From Providencia vermicola (GTDB lineage Bacteria > Pseudomonadota > Gammaproteobacteria > Enterobacterales > Enterobacteriaceae): a stretch of DNA of 64,000 bases. How positions within the stretch are numbered: position 1 is the first letter of the stretch; the number at the start of each line of letters is the position of its first letter. The DNA is taken from the NCBI RefSeq assembly GCF_010748935.1, contig NZ_CP048796.1, forward strand, positions 2,483,001 through 2,547,000, in the 5' to 3' direction. The position numbers and the translations under genes were made by a program. The notes under the pieces were generated by a model, which saw only the letters and a list, made by a program, of their open reading frames with translations, made no database searches and was not told the DNA's origin. Below, piece after piece: positions 21,542-33,157 of this stretch.

Positions 21542-22492
21542 TCACGAAGCCGTGATCCCCCAGCGAAACGGGTCTTCTTCATCAATGAGCAAGGTATTAC
21601 GACCGCTAATATATGCCGTCCCTCGAATCGTTGGGATGATGCCATTACCATCGGCCCAGAGATAACTGGCTTCAAATTGGCTCCCAATCACACTTGCCTG
21701 ATGCCAAAGTGCCCCTTCATTGAGTTTTCCATCTGCGGCTAAACAAGCGAGTTTAGCGCTGGTACCAGTACCGCAAGGGGAACGGTCATACGCACCACCA
21801 GGGCACAATACAAAACTTTGGCTATCTGCTTGTGAATGAGGAGCGAAAAGTTCAATGTGATCAATCTCTTGACCATCTTTTCCATAGATATTTTGCTCGG
21901 CTAACGCTGATTTGATTTTCAGGCAAATTTCCGTCAATGCTTTGCTATTACGGTGATGAATTGCTAATGGCGATTGCTCAACAAGAAAAAACCAATTTCC
22001 TCCCCATGCAATATCCCCTGTCACAATGCCGACTTCCGGAACATTCACGCTGACAGCTTTGCGATAGCGATAGGAGTAAACGTTTTGAATACTCACACTT
22101 CCGTCAGCATGTAATGTTGCCTGCACATCACCAACCGGTGTTTCAATCCTGTGCTCACCCACTGTTATTTTTCCGAGGTAAGCTAAAGAAGCCACAAGGC
22201 CAATCGTGCCATGTCCACACATGCCTAAATAACCTTCGTTATTAAAAAATATAACGCCCGCAGCGGCTTGTGGGTTTTGCGGCTGACAAAGTAGTGCGCC
22301 AACTAAAATATCATTGCCACGCGGCTCAAGTATGGTGGCCGTACGCCATGGGTCATATTCGTTTTTTAATCGTTGTAAACGCGATGCCATACTGCCGTTA
22401 CCAAGATCAGGAAAACCGTCAATGACTAATCGCGTTGGTTCACCTGCCGTATGGGAGTCAATTACCTCAATTTGTGTATAACGCTTGTGCAT
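21542..22492 (-). CDS. 4-hydroxyproline 2-epimerase (proline racemase family)
   Basis: Cytosolic cofactor-free epimerase, 316 aa, that interconverts trans-4-hydroxy-L-proline and cis-4-hydroxy-D-proline. Both catalytic cysteines are visible, in MCGHGTIG (about residue 88) and [12 protein letters not shown] (about residue 235). Trans-3-hydroxyproline dehydratases of the same family have a threonine instead of one of them, so epimerase is favoured. [13 protein letters not shown] near the N-terminus is a family marker. The ATG at 22490-22492 follows GAGG; an in-frame GTG six codons upstream is the alternative. It is the first gene of the minus-strand operon. Confidence 0.9.
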   Translation of the reverse strand: MHKRYTQIEVIDSHTAGEPTRLVIDGFPDLGNGSMASRLQRLKNEYDPWRTATILEPRGNDILVGALLCQPQNPQAAAGVIFFNNEGYLGMCGHGTIGLVASLAYLGKITVGEHRIETPVGDVQATLHADGSVSIQNVYSYRYRKAVSVNVPEVGIVTGDIAWGGNWFFLVEQSPLAIHHRNSKALTEICLKIKSALAEQNIYGKDGQEIDHIELFAPHSQADSQSFVLCPGGAYDRSPCGTGTSAKLACLAADGKLNEGALWHQASVIGSQFEASYLWADGNGIIPTIRGTAYISGRNTLLIDEEDPFRWGITAS

Positions 22493-22643
22493 ATCACATC
22501 CTCTGTTCACATTAATTGTTAACAGAATGCTTGATTATTGTTAAAGATTCTTGATATCTTTCGTGCACACTGATGCGCAATTCAGCACAATATAAAAATA
22601 TTTCAGAGAACTAATCACATTTGTTGAACCTGCCGGAGGCCGC

Positions 22644-23459
22644 ATGATTAATTTAAATAAATTGCTGTTAATTAGTCAGGAAAATATGCTGTTTCCCGTT
22701 GATAATATTGAAATATTATTAAATCACCTCGGTCTCGTCATGCCGTTAATTAATACATTACCGAATGTCACTTTTTTTGTTAAAGATGAAAATGCAAAAT
22801 ATCTTCTTGCGAATGAAAATCTCGCTAAGCGTTGTAAAATGAATACTGTTGATGACGTCATTGGAAAACGTGCCGAAGACATCTTTCATTCTGAATTAGG
22901 CCGCAGTTACAGTTCACAAGATTATCTTGTGATGCAGAAAAAAATTAGTGTTATTAATAAACTGGAGTTACATCTTTATAAAGCTGGAATGCTAGGTTGG
23001 TGTGTTACGACGAAAGTCCCTATTTTCAATACCCATAACCACGTTATTGGTGTAGCAGGGATTTCTGTTGATTTACAAGACGAAAAGTCAGTAAGCCAAA
23101 AATTAAATAAACAGTTAGATCAAGTTGAAAAATTTATTAGTCACCATTTTGATACCCCGATCAAAATAACAACGCTTGCCGACATATCAGGTTTATCATT
23201 ATCACAGCTTAATCGTCAATTTAAAGCGGTGTTTAACATTACCCCTCAACAATATATTCAAAAAAAACGCCTAGAACATGCTATAGAATTACTTGAAGAA
23301 GACCATTCAATTACTGAAATATCCATCAAATGTGCATACGCAGACCACAGTGCTTTTTGTCGAAAATTTAAAGAAATGACGACCATGACACCGAGCCAAT
23401 TTAAACGAATGAGATTAAATATTGCGAATAAATATGTGATTGATGAACCGCTAATTTAA
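22644..23459 (+). CDS. PAS-domain AraC-family transcriptional regulator
   Basis: A 271-aa regulator with an N-terminal sensing domain and a C-terminal DNA-binding domain. Residues about 30-145 form a PAS-like fold (VTFFVKDENAKYLLANENLA, VIGKRAEDIF, WCVTTKVPIFNTHNHVIGVAGISVD). Residues about 165-262 are a double helix-turn-helix of the AraC type (ADISGLSLSQLNRQFKAV, ITPQQYIQKKRLEHA, EISIKCAYADHSAFCRKFKE, TPSQFKRMR). It is divergent from the hydroxyproline operon with a 151-bp shared spacer, so it probably controls that operon (inference). CCGGAGG precedes the ATG. A good terminator follows. Confidence 0.9.
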   Translation: MINLNKLLLISQENMLFPVDNIEILLNHLGLVMPLINTLPNVTFFVKDENAKYLLANENLAKRCKMNTVDDVIGKRAEDIFHSELGRSYSSQDYLVMQKKISVINKLELHLYKAGMLGWCVTTKVPIFNTHNHVIGVAGISVDLQDEKSVSQKLNKQLDQVEKFISHHFDTPIKITTLADISGLSLSQLNRQFKAVFNITPQQYIQKKRLEHAIELLEEDHSITEISIKCAYADHSAFCRKFKEMTTMTPSQFKRMRLNIANKYVIDEPLI

Positions 23460-23504
23460 ACAATAAAGTCACGGTTAAAATTAACTTATTCTTCCATCTT
23501 TTCG

Positions 23505-23533
23505 AAAAAACATCTTCTATTAAGATGTTTTTT
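23505..23533 (+). terminator. Terminator after the AraC-type regulator
   Basis: AAAAAACATCTT (23505-23516) pairs with AAGATGTTTTTT (23522-23533) around a five-base loop. It could work on both strands. Confidence 0.85.
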
Positions 23534-24006
23534 TATGTCTTACATTTTATTCATGCCAGATAGCAGAATGGCTACCTTACCTATCTATCCTTCATCGGCA
23601 CAATAATGAATATGATTAAACAGGCTGGAGGATTTTGATTTTATCGGTGTTCTTCAACTTATTATTAATTAAACACCCCCTTCACCTTATTATTTCATTA
23701 TGTCTACCTGTCAAAATATCATCAATCTATTCTACACTCTGATAACATTTAAGATTGAATGATGATCTTGCTCACAAGCAGCGACATGATTATATTTGAC
23801 AAATTTGAAAACAACTCTTTTGTTTAACGGATATAAAATATCATTTAATATCAAATTATTAATAACGCTCACACTGAAATTTAATCTTGTTGAGTCCCCC
23901 ATCAAGGCACTAACTTAGGATAGATCTTATTGCGGTAGAAAGATAATAGCGTATTGATATAGTGTATATTTGCAACATAATGGTTGTGATTAGCAAGGAT
24001 GAATGG
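23534..24006. other. 473-bp AT-rich spacer upstream of ynbA
   Basis: I see no gene, RNA or repeat. A TTGACA occurs at 23796-23801, but no matching -10 box lies at the right distance. Confidence 0.5.
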
Positions 24007-24642
24007 ATGACAATTTACGATCTGAAACCCAAATTTCAGAACCTGCTACGCCCTATCGTTAAAAAACTTTATGACGCTGGTGTAACAGCAAATCAGGTAA
24101 CGCTTGCTGCAATGCTGTTATCGATTTTAGTCGGCGCACTACTGTTTATTTTTCCAAATCCACACTTATTTATTCTATTACCCTTTGTATTATTCATTCG
24201 AATGGCCTTAAATGCCATTGATGGTATGCTTGCTCGTGAATATCATCAAAAAAGCCATCTTGGCGCAATGTTAAATGAAATCGGTGATGTTGTTTCCGAT
24301 ATCGCATTGTATTTTCCCTTTGTCCTACTATTTCCTCATAGTTTTGGGTGGATATTACTGCTCCTCTTTCTTTCTATCTTAACTGAATTTATTGGTGTCG
24401 TGGCTCAAGCTATAGGAGCTTCACGACGTTATGATGGCCCTATAGGTAAAAGTGACCGTGCTTTTATTTTTGGGACATTTGGACTCGTTATCGCGTTATT
24501 CCCACAACTGATGACCACAAACTGGTTTACCATGGTATTTGCTCTCCTTTCTTTATTGTTGCTTTATACCTGCTATAACCGTACCCGCAAAGCTCTGAAT
24601 GAACTCAGCACAAAAGTGGCGCATAATAAGGAAACTCCATGA
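24007..24642 (+). CDS. ynbA: CDP-alcohol phosphatidyltransferase YnbA
   Basis: Integral membrane enzyme of the CDP-alcohol phosphatidyltransferase class, 211 aa, which joins a CDP-activated lipid to an alcohol; the precise product is unknown. The catalytic signature is visible as DGMLAREYHQKSHLGAMLNEIGD, i.e. D-G-x2-A-R-x8-G-x3-D-like spacing ending in GDVVSD (about residues 69-95). Five or six hydrophobic helices surround it. The ATG at 24007 (MTIYDLKPKFQNLLRP) matches E. coli YnbA; a 15-codon upstream extension is not supported. It overlaps ynbC by four bases. Confidence 0.9.
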   Translation: MTIYDLKPKFQNLLRPIVKKLYDAGVTANQVTLAAMLLSILVGALLFIFPNPHLFILLPFVLFIRMALNAIDGMLAREYHQKSHLGAMLNEIGDVVSDIALYFPFVLLFPHSFGWILLLLFLSILTEFIGVVAQAIGASRRYDGPIGKSDRAFIFGTFGLVIALFPQLMTTNWFTMVFALLSLLLLYTCYNRTRKALNELSTKVAHNKETP

Positions 24643-26405
24643 ATATTCAGGAAGACTATGCGACTCAACGCCCTGTCGTTGAATCACAATTTATCACCAG
24701 TGACCGCACTTCTTTGTTTTATCGCTATTGGCCAACAGAACAATCAACAGATAAAGCGATTATTTTATTTCACCGAGGGCATGAACACTCTGGGCGAGTC
24801 GCTCATCTTGTCGATGAATTAAATTTACCCGACTATGCCATGTTTGCCTGGGATGCTCGGGGACACGGCCGTAATGATGGCCCTCGCGGTTACAGTCCCT
24901 CTTTAGGTACATCAATTCATGATGTTGATGAGTTTATTCGCTATATTTCCACTCAATATCAAATTCCATTAGAAAATATTATTGTTATCGGCCAAAGTGT
25001 TGGAGCTGTATTAGTGTCTACTTGGGTGCATGACTATGCGCCACCCATTCGGGGAATGATCCTTGCATCTCCCGCGTTCAAGGTTAAGCTATACGTTCCT
25101 TTTGCTCGTACTGGGCTTGCTTTAATGCAAAAAATGCGTGGCCTGTTTTATGTCAACTCCTATGTTAAAGCAAAATTTTTAACTCATGATCAAAAACGTA
25201 TTGATTCTTTTAATCGAGATCCATTAATTACACGCCCTATTGCTGTCAACATTTTGCTCGAATTATATAAAACGGCTGATAGAGTCGTTGCCGATGCCGG
25301 TGCAATTACGCTACCGACACAATTGTTCATTTCCGGTAGCGATCACGTTGTACACCATAAACCCCAGCATCAATTCTATGAACGTTTAAACACCCCGATC
25401 AAAGAAAAACATGTATTAGCAAACTTTTACCACGACACGCTCGGGGAAAAAGAACGTCATATACCTATCGCTAAAATCCGTGAATTTATAGATAAACTCT
25501 TTTCATTACCTCATTACCGACATAATTATCAATATGAAGATACTTGGAGCGTGAGTGCTGACGCTTATCGCGAACTTACTCAACCACTCCCCCTCTGGAA
25601 CCCTAAACATCTAGGTTATAAACTACTTAGCAAGTCTATGAGTACGCTAGGTAAAGCTTCAGAAGGCATACGTATAGGTTATGATAAAGGTTTCGATTCA
25701 GGCTCTACCCTTGACTACATTTATCGCGATAAGGCTCAAGGTAACGGCTTATTTGGTCGCATCATCGATAGACAATATCTTGATAGCATCGGCTGGCAAG
25801 GGATTCGCCAACGCAAAATCAATATAGAGAACATGATCAGACAAGCTATCCGTGACCTCAATGATAACCACCAGCCCGTACGTATTTTAGATATTGCAGC
25901 AGGACAAGGGCGCTATATATTCGATGCCATCAATGACTATAGCAAGGTAGAATCGGTCCTCCTACGTGATTACAGCCCTGTTAACGTTGAACAAGGACGA
26001 CTACATATCAAAGAGCGCTATCTTGAAGATAAAGCGTCTTTTGAAGAAGGTAATGCTTTCGATGCCGATAACTTAGCCGCCATTACCCCTGCCCCAACAC
26101 TAGGTATTGTCAGTGGTTTATATGAACTTTTCCCTGATAATCATTTAATTCGTGCCTCTTTAAATGGTTTATCCCGCGCCATTCCTTCCGGTGGATTGCT
26201 TATCTACACTTGCCAACCATGGCATCCACAAGTTGAAATGATTGCTCGTGTATTGCCAAGCCATCAAGGTGGTCAAGCTTGGGTCATGCGTTGCCGTAGC
26301 CAAGGTGAAATGGATTCACTTGTTGCAGATGCCGGTTTCGAAAAACTTAATCAGCTAATTGATAACTGGGGAATATTTAGCGTTTCTATTGCACGACGCC
26401 GATAA
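24639..26405 (+). CDS. ynbC: Bifunctional alpha/beta hydrolase - SAM methyltransferase YnbC
   Basis: A 588-aa two-domain protein. Residues about 15-290 form a serine hydrolase of the monoglyceride-lipase type: FHRGHEHSGR (oxyanion region), the nucleophile elbow GQSVG near residue 128, and a likely acid/histidine pair in ISGSDHV and NFYHD. Residues about 330-588 are a Rossmann methyltransferase with motif I ILDIAAGQGRYIFDA near residue 421. The protein matches E. coli YnbC over its whole length. Its role is probably in membrane-lipid processing with YnbA and YnbD (inference). It starts inside ynbA through ATGA. Confidence 0.9.
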   Translation: MNIQEDYATQRPVVESQFITSDRTSLFYRYWPTEQSTDKAIILFHRGHEHSGRVAHLVDELNLPDYAMFAWDARGHGRNDGPRGYSPSLGTSIHDVDEFIRYISTQYQIPLENIIVIGQSVGAVLVSTWVHDYAPPIRGMILASPAFKVKLYVPFARTGLALMQKMRGLFYVNSYVKAKFLTHDQKRIDSFNRDPLITRPIAVNILLELYKTADRVVADAGAITLPTQLFISGSDHVVHHKPQHQFYERLNTPIKEKHVLANFYHDTLGEKERHIPIAKIREFIDKLFSLPHYRHNYQYEDTWSVSADAYRELTQPLPLWNPKHLGYKLLSKSMSTLGKASEGIRIGYDKGFDSGSTLDYIYRDKAQGNGLFGRIIDRQYLDSIGWQGIRQRKINIENMIRQAIRDLNDNHQPVRILDIAAGQGRYIFDAINDYSKVESVLLRDYSPVNVEQGRLHIKERYLEDKASFEEGNAFDADNLAAITPAPTLGIVSGLYELFPDNHLIRASLNGLSRAIPSGGLLIYTCQPWHPQVEMIARVLPSHQGGQAWVMRCRSQGEMDSLVADAGFEKLNQLIDNWGIFSVSIARRR

Positions 26406-26560
26406 TCCCTATTTCAGCGATTCTCTTTGATAAATAAGGTGACTTCGTTCACCTTATGTCTTGATTAATTAAAGAGTCCTAGACTTCTGGCGCTATAATA
26501 ACGCCTTATGTACCGCCACAACGCATAAATCCTGTATTTCCCATAAGAATACACAACAAA

Positions 26561-26587
26561 ATGGACAAAAATGGACATAGATGGACA
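26561..26587 (+). repeat. Three tandem decamers beginning ATGGACA before ynbD
   Basis: ATGGACA recurs at 26561, 26571 and 26581 with exact 10-base spacing, directly upstream of the ynbD start. The third ATG is in frame with ynbD; the first two are in other frames. No strong ribosome site is seen among them. Confidence 0.7.
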
Positions 26588-26592
26588 GACTA

Positions 26593-27927
26593 ATGACAAC
26601 CTCACATCAGCCTTTACCTCCTACTTCACGACGAAAAATTGGGTTATACGCTTTTATTTGGTTGCTCTTTTTAGCCCCTTTTTTCTTCCTTACCTATGGA
26701 CAAGTTAATACTTATACTGCCACATTAACAAACGTCCCTTCTTACGTATATTCTTGGGAACAGCACATTCCTTTTTTATCTTGGACTATTATTCCTTATT
26801 GGAGTATTGACCTTTTTTATGGCCTATCTCTTTTTATGTGTACTTCATTAAGAGAACAAAAGATCCATGGAATCCGTTTAATAGTCGCGTCATTAACTGC
26901 TTGTATTGGTTTTCTATTATTCCCCTTAAAATTTAGCTTTTCTCGACCGGACACGAGTGGAATAGCCGGTTGGATGTTTGAGAGCCTTGAATTATTTGAT
27001 CTTCCCTATAACCAAGCGCCCTCATTACACATTATTTTATTATGGCTATTATGGTTACGCTTTCGTGCTCATACCCCAACAAAATGGCGGTGGTTACTGC
27101 ATGGCTGGTCACTATTCATATTAGTTTCTGTCCTCACAACATGGCAGCACCATTTTATTGATGTCATCACTGGCTTTGCTGTTGGAATCCTGATCAGTTA
27201 TTTTTTGCCAATCGACAGCAAGTGGCATTGGAACTACACAGGAAGCCGCCGCAGCTTAAAGATGACCATTAACTATGGCTTAGGTGCTATCACCTGCCTA
27301 CTATTGGCTTTTATTATTCAAGGGGCTGCATGGCTATTTTTATGGCCTGCTATTGCCTTATTTATGGTTTCATTAGGTTATCTCGGGTGCGGTGCCTCCG
27401 TATTTCAAAAGACTCCCGAAGGCCAAATCTCCCCTTCCGCTTGGGTATTGCTTCTCCCTTACCGATTAATTGCTATTGCTACCTATCATTACTATGCAAA
27501 AGCATGTCGGCAACCCAGCCAAGTCAATGAACAACTTATTTTGGGAGGACGCCCACTGTATCATTTGTCAGCTCAGTCCGTTTTCGACATGACTTGCGAA
27601 TGGCCTCGTAATTCTTATAGTCGCGGCTTAACTTACTGTAGCCAACCGCAAATAGATTTGTTACCACTGAGTGCCGCTGATATTGAACGAGCCATGTCGA
27701 CAATGGATGCGCTAGCCCAAAATGGCGTGGTTTATGTCCATTGTAAACTCGGTTACTCACGTAGTGCGACAGTCGCCGTTGCATGGCTAGTCCATCGCCG
27801 TAGTGCTGTTAGCATTGAAGATGCCATTGAACAAGTCATGCGGGCTAGGCCACAAGTGATCCTCAATGCTGCAACTCTTGAGCAATTACATTATTGGTAC
27901 CAACAGTATTATTCAAAGCGGGCGTAA
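26593..27927 (+). CDS. ynbD: PAP2-like / dual-specificity phosphatase membrane protein YnbD
   Basis: A 444-aa protein with two phosphatase parts. The N-terminal ~300 residues hold several membrane helices and a PAP2-like lipid phosphatase core (YNQAPSLHIILLW and WQHHFIDVITGFAVG, with the histidines expected in that family). The C-terminal ~130 residues are a dual-specificity phosphatase with the signature VHCKLGYSRS (Cys-x5-Arg) at about residues 384-393. It probably dephosphorylates a lipid made by YnbA. The ATG at 26593 is chosen; ATG at 26581 is in frame and equally possible. Two bases separate it from the next gene. Confidence 0.88.
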   Translation: MTTSHQPLPPTSRRKIGLYAFIWLLFLAPFFFLTYGQVNTYTATLTNVPSYVYSWEQHIPFLSWTIIPYWSIDLFYGLSLFMCTSLREQKIHGIRLIVASLTACIGFLLFPLKFSFSRPDTSGIAGWMFESLELFDLPYNQAPSLHIILLWLLWLRFRAHTPTKWRWLLHGWSLFILVSVLTTWQHHFIDVITGFAVGILISYFLPIDSKWHWNYTGSRRSLKMTINYGLGAITCLLLAFIIQGAAWLFLWPAIALFMVSLGYLGCGASVFQKTPEGQISPSAWVLLLPYRLIAIATYHYYAKACRQPSQVNEQLILGGRPLYHLSAQSVFDMTCEWPRNSYSRGLTYCSQPQIDLLPLSAADIERAMSTMDALAQNGVVYVHCKLGYSRSATVAVAWLVHRRSAVSIEDAIEQVMRARPQVILNAATLEQLHYWYQQYYSKRA

Positions 27928-27929
27928 TT

Positions 27930-28337
27930 ATGAGTCACTTATCCAATAAGCAATGTGGCGATGTAATGATTATTTTTACAGCAAGTTGGCGTTATTTATG
28001 TTGCGCATCATTACTCGCTTTTATTTGCCAACTAATCTTATTTATCGATTCATTTACACAGCATCTTTATTTCTTTTTAGGAACTGTCTTTTTTATTATT
28101 AGTCATTATTATATTTTTAGACTCAGTTTAGATAACCATCTCTTTAAAGTATTATACCAAACCCCCGATGCTCATCATTTTGACCTAGCTCTACAGTTTC
28201 TTTTCAAGAAAAATCAACATGCTTTGTCTATGGAACAGCGTTGGATTGGAACAAAAAAACTCTTCAACTACGCCCTTGTCTTTGTCATTAGTGCGTGGGG
28301 TTGGCTATTAATTTCAATATTGATGACTAATCAATAA
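27930..28337 (+). CDS. Small membrane protein at the end of the ynb operon
   Basis: A 135-aa protein of unknown function. Three or four hydrophobic segments are visible at about residues 20-40, 44-62 and 110-131, with a soluble stretch between about 70 and 105 (DAHHFDLALQFLF, MEQRWIGTKKLFNYAL). The ATG at 27930 begins just after the ynbD stop, so it is almost certainly co-transcribed and translationally linked. I do not recognise its family. It may be a lipid-processing accessory (inference from position only). Confidence 0.7.
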   Translation: MSHLSNKQCGDVMIIFTASWRYLCCASLLAFICQLILFIDSFTQHLYFFLGTVFFIISHYYIFRLSLDNHLFKVLYQTPDAHHFDLALQFLFKKNQHALSMEQRWIGTKKLFNYALVFVISAWGWLLISILMTNQ

Positions 28338-28575
28338 TTAAATTTAATTCATCAGCCGTGTTATTTAAAAACGGTTATCACAATAATATAAAATCTTAAG
28401 GATCCCTTTTTAGATAGTTCAATGCCGAATATTCGTAGGTTTTTTTACTTTTGTCACTGTAAACGTTATGATAATTGCGAATTCATTGACACATAACAGA
28501 CTTTTTTGTGTGAGTTCGGCGTATCCTTTGGTCTCTATTTTCCGTTATTTAACCCTGTTATTTTGGTGGGGTACA

Positions 28576-30270
28576 ATGAGTACAAAAAAAATTAATCGTT
28601 TGCGCCCTTTTAGCGCTCTTATAGATTCATGTTGGAAAGAAAAATACACTTTTGCTCGTTTTATTAAAGATTTAATTGCAGGGATTACGGTTGGAATCAT
28701 TGCTATTCCCTTAGCAATGGCGCTTGCTATTGCCAGTGGTGTTCCACCACAGTATGGCCTATATACTGCGGCCATAGCAGGTATTATTATCGCCATTACT
28801 GGTGGCTCACGTTATAGCGTTTCTGGGCCTACCGCTGCTTTCGTGGTGATCTTATATCCTGTTTCCCAACAATTCGGTTTAAGTGGGCTACTGGTTGCCA
28901 CTTTAATGTCAGGAATTATTTTGCTGGCAATGGGATTTGCCCGTTTCGGTAAATTTATCGAATATATTCCTGTTTCTGTAACATTAGGCTTTACCTCTGG
29001 TATCGCCATCACTATTGCGACGATGCAAGTTAAAGATTTTTTTGGCTTGCAGATGGCCCATGTACCAGAAAACTATGTTGATAAAGTGGTTGCACTGGTC
29101 AATGCCTTACCAACATTGCAATACAGTGATACCTTGATCGGCATAATCACACTACTGGTACTGATTTACTGGCCAAAGCTGGGTTTAAAGTTACCGGGTC
29201 ACTTACCAGCTTTAGTGGCTGGAACACTGGTTATGTGGGGTCTATCGCTGTTTGATAAACAAGTCGCGACCATTGGTTCCCAATTTAGTTACTTATTACC
29301 TGATGGGACTGAAGGTAATGGTATTCCACCTATTTTGCCTCAATTTATTTTACCTTGGGAGCTTCCCGGAAGTGCTCCTATTAGCTGGTCAATGATTACC
29401 GCCTTGATGCCTGCCGCTTTTTCCATGGCTGTGCTAGGTGCGATTGAGTCACTACTTTGTGCCGTGGTTCTGGATAATATGACCGGTAAAAAACACCATT
29501 CAAACAGTGAACTTATTGGACAAGGTTTTGGTAATATTGCCGCCCCATTCTTTGGTGGGATCACAGCAACCGCCGCGATTGCTCGTTCAGCGGCCAACGT
29601 CCGCGCGGGTGCCACTTCACCAATCTCTTCAGTCATTCATTCGCTATTAGTATTAATGACTTTATTAGTACTGGCACCAATGCTTTCTTACCTGCCTTTG
29701 GCTGCAATGTCATCCTTATTATTGATGGTCGCTTGGAATATGAGCTCAGCGCGAAAAGTCATTGACCTTATTCGTAGAGCACCTAAAGATGACATCATTG
29801 TTTTACTTCTGTGTATGTCTTTAACGGTTCTATTTGATATGGTTATTGCTATCACAGTAGGGATTGTTCTTGCCTCTTTATTGTTTATGCGCCGTATCGC
29901 GAATATGACCCGAATTAGTGAGCTACCGGAAACCGATGAAACAAAAAGTCGTTTAGTCGTACGCGTCAATGGCCCCTTATTTTTTGCTGCGGCAGAACGT
30001 ATTTTTGATGAATTAAGAGTCAAAAGTGAAGGTTATGAAACGATCGTTATGCAATGGGATGCCGTTCCTGTACTTGATGCCGGTGGTTTAGAAGCATTCC
30101 AGAAGTTTATCGACCTAGTAAAAAAAGATACTCACATTGTTATTTGTGATATTCCATTCCAGCCATTAAAAACTTTGGCCCGTGCACGTGTAACGCCGAT
30201 TGAAGGCGTACTGAGTTTCCATAACTCTATTGATAAAGCGCTAGAAGAGTTAAATAATCCACAACACTAG
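28576..30270 (+). CDS. dauA: SulP-family C4-dicarboxylate transporter DauA
   Basis: A 564-aa inner membrane transporter with a cytoplasmic STAS domain; E. coli DauA takes up succinate aerobically. The hydrophobic part (about 25-430) contains the SulP hallmark [21 protein letters not shown] and [21 protein letters not shown]-type sequence. The STAS domain spans about 450-550 ([32 protein letters not shown]). The ATG at 28576 gives the start MSTKKINRL that aligns with DauA; a 36-codon extension is not supported. In E. coli dauA lies between prs and ychH; here that site has no such gene, so it has moved. Confidence 0.93.
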   Translation: MSTKKINRLRPFSALIDSCWKEKYTFARFIKDLIAGITVGIIAIPLAMALAIASGVPPQYGLYTAAIAGIIIAITGGSRYSVSGPTAAFVVILYPVSQQFGLSGLLVATLMSGIILLAMGFARFGKFIEYIPVSVTLGFTSGIAITIATMQVKDFFGLQMAHVPENYVDKVVALVNALPTLQYSDTLIGIITLLVLIYWPKLGLKLPGHLPALVAGTLVMWGLSLFDKQVATIGSQFSYLLPDGTEGNGIPPILPQFILPWELPGSAPISWSMITALMPAAFSMAVLGAIESLLCAVVLDNMTGKKHHSNSELIGQGFGNIAAPFFGGITATAAIARSAANVRAGATSPISSVIHSLLVLMTLLVLAPMLSYLPLAAMSSLLLMVAWNMSSARKVIDLIRRAPKDDIIVLLLCMSLTVLFDMVIAITVGIVLASLLFMRRIANMTRISELPETDETKSRLVVRVNGPLFFAAAERIFDELRVKSEGYETIVMQWDAVPVLDAGGLEAFQKFIDLVKKDTHIVICDIPFQPLKTLARARVTPIEGVLSFHNSIDKALEELNNPQH

Positions 30271-30278
30271 GCTTAATA

Positions 30279-30305
30279 ACTCGCCATTGCAGGTCAATGG
30301 CGAGT
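30279..30305 (+). terminator. Hairpin after dauA
   Basis: ACTCGCCATT (30279-30288) pairs with AATGGCGAGT (30296-30305) around a seven-base loop. No T-run follows, so termination strength is uncertain. Confidence 0.5.
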
Positions 30306-30533
30306 ATGTCATTTGCGCATGATTAAGACGACATGCAGTCACTTTCATTGTGACACTGCAATTTTAAACTGAATTTATATTAACTATACATTTTTGCTTA
30401 TTTATTAATAAGCTACATATAATTTGAAACAACTTGCCATCCTTAATCGCCCATCACACGATGTATCATGGATAACACAATGATCAGTCTCAATAATTAA
30501 CATACTTAATCTTAGACGATACCAAGATAACGC

Positions 30534-31436
30534 CTATAGCGCAGAACCTTGACCGCCATTCGTCAACAAGTATTGATATAGGTGATTCATTCCCAACCAG
30601 CGGTTTTCACACCATTGAGGAGCCAATAACGTGGGTCGTCGCGCACTCGCACAGATACGATGATAAATAATATCGACTGGCGTATGCCGGATCATTTCTC
30701 CCGCAATGTGTGTGTAATCATCTAATGCAATCGGCTCTATACGTCCTGCAAGCCAGCTTTTTGCCATAATACTACCATCAACAATATGCAACGGGTGTAA
30801 TTTAATACCATCAGTACCGCAATCCAGTACCTTTTCTAAGGTTTGCATATTCATTTGCGCAGTTTCATTGGGTAAACCACAAATAAGGTGGGTACAGACT
30901 TTGAGCCCCAGCTTCCGTGCCTTCACCGCTGTTTGTTGATATTCAGAAAAACCATGCCCTCGGTTAATACGATGCAATGTTTTATCATGCGCGGTTTGTA
31001 ATCCTAGTTCTAACCAAATTTCATAACCTTGCTCACGATAACTGTTGAGTAAAGCTAAAACCTCATCAGGCACACAGTCAGGGCGTGTACCTACGCACAA
31101 GCCAACGATGTCAACCTGCTTCAGCGCTTCTTCATATAACTGTTTTAAGATACAAACTTCAGCATAAGTACTGGTATAAGCTTGAAAATAGGCAAGGTAG
31201 CGATTGGCTCGGGTGATCTTGGAGACTTGATGGCGAATTTGTTCACAAATAGATTGAGTTGATTGGCTTTCATCAGAAAAAGAGGCAACATGACAAAAAG
31301 TACAGCCACCGCGTCCTAGCGTTCCATCGCGATTCGGGCAATTAAAACCACCATGAAGCGTTATTTTATGGATTTTTTCACCGTAACGGCGCTGAAGATC
31401 AGCGCCGAACATGGTCACAACTTGGTTAAGCTGCAT
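30534..31436 (-). CDS. TIGR01212-family radical SAM protein (YhcC-like)
   Basis: A 300-aa radical SAM enzyme related to E. coli YhcC; its reaction is not known. The cluster-binding cysteines are in FNCPNRDGTLGRGGCTFC, i.e. Cys-x11-Cys-x2-Cys near residue 28, the arrangement of this family rather than the common Cys-x3-Cys-x2-Cys. Family blocks YFQAYTSTYA, VGTRPDC, ELGLQTAHDKTLHRINRGH and LKVCTHLICGLPNE follow. It starts 12 bases after kdsA and is probably in its operon. In E. coli yhcC lies elsewhere, near gltB, so I leave the symbol blank. Confidence 0.85.
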   Translation of the reverse strand: MQLNQVVTMFGADLQRRYGEKIHKITLHGGFNCPNRDGTLGRGGCTFCHVASFSDESQSTQSICEQIRHQVSKITRANRYLAYFQAYTSTYAEVCILKQLYEEALKQVDIVGLCVGTRPDCVPDEVLALLNSYREQGYEIWLELGLQTAHDKTLHRINRGHGFSEYQQTAVKARKLGLKVCTHLICGLPNETAQMNMQTLEKVLDCGTDGIKLHPLHIVDGSIMAKSWLAGRIEPIALDDYTHIAGEMIRHTPVDIIYHRICASARRPTLLAPQWCENRWLGMNHLYQYLLTNGGQGSAL

Positions 31437-31448
31437 AATAGATTAGGA

Positions 31449-33156
<1,708 letters not shown>

Positions 33157-33157
<1 letters not shown>

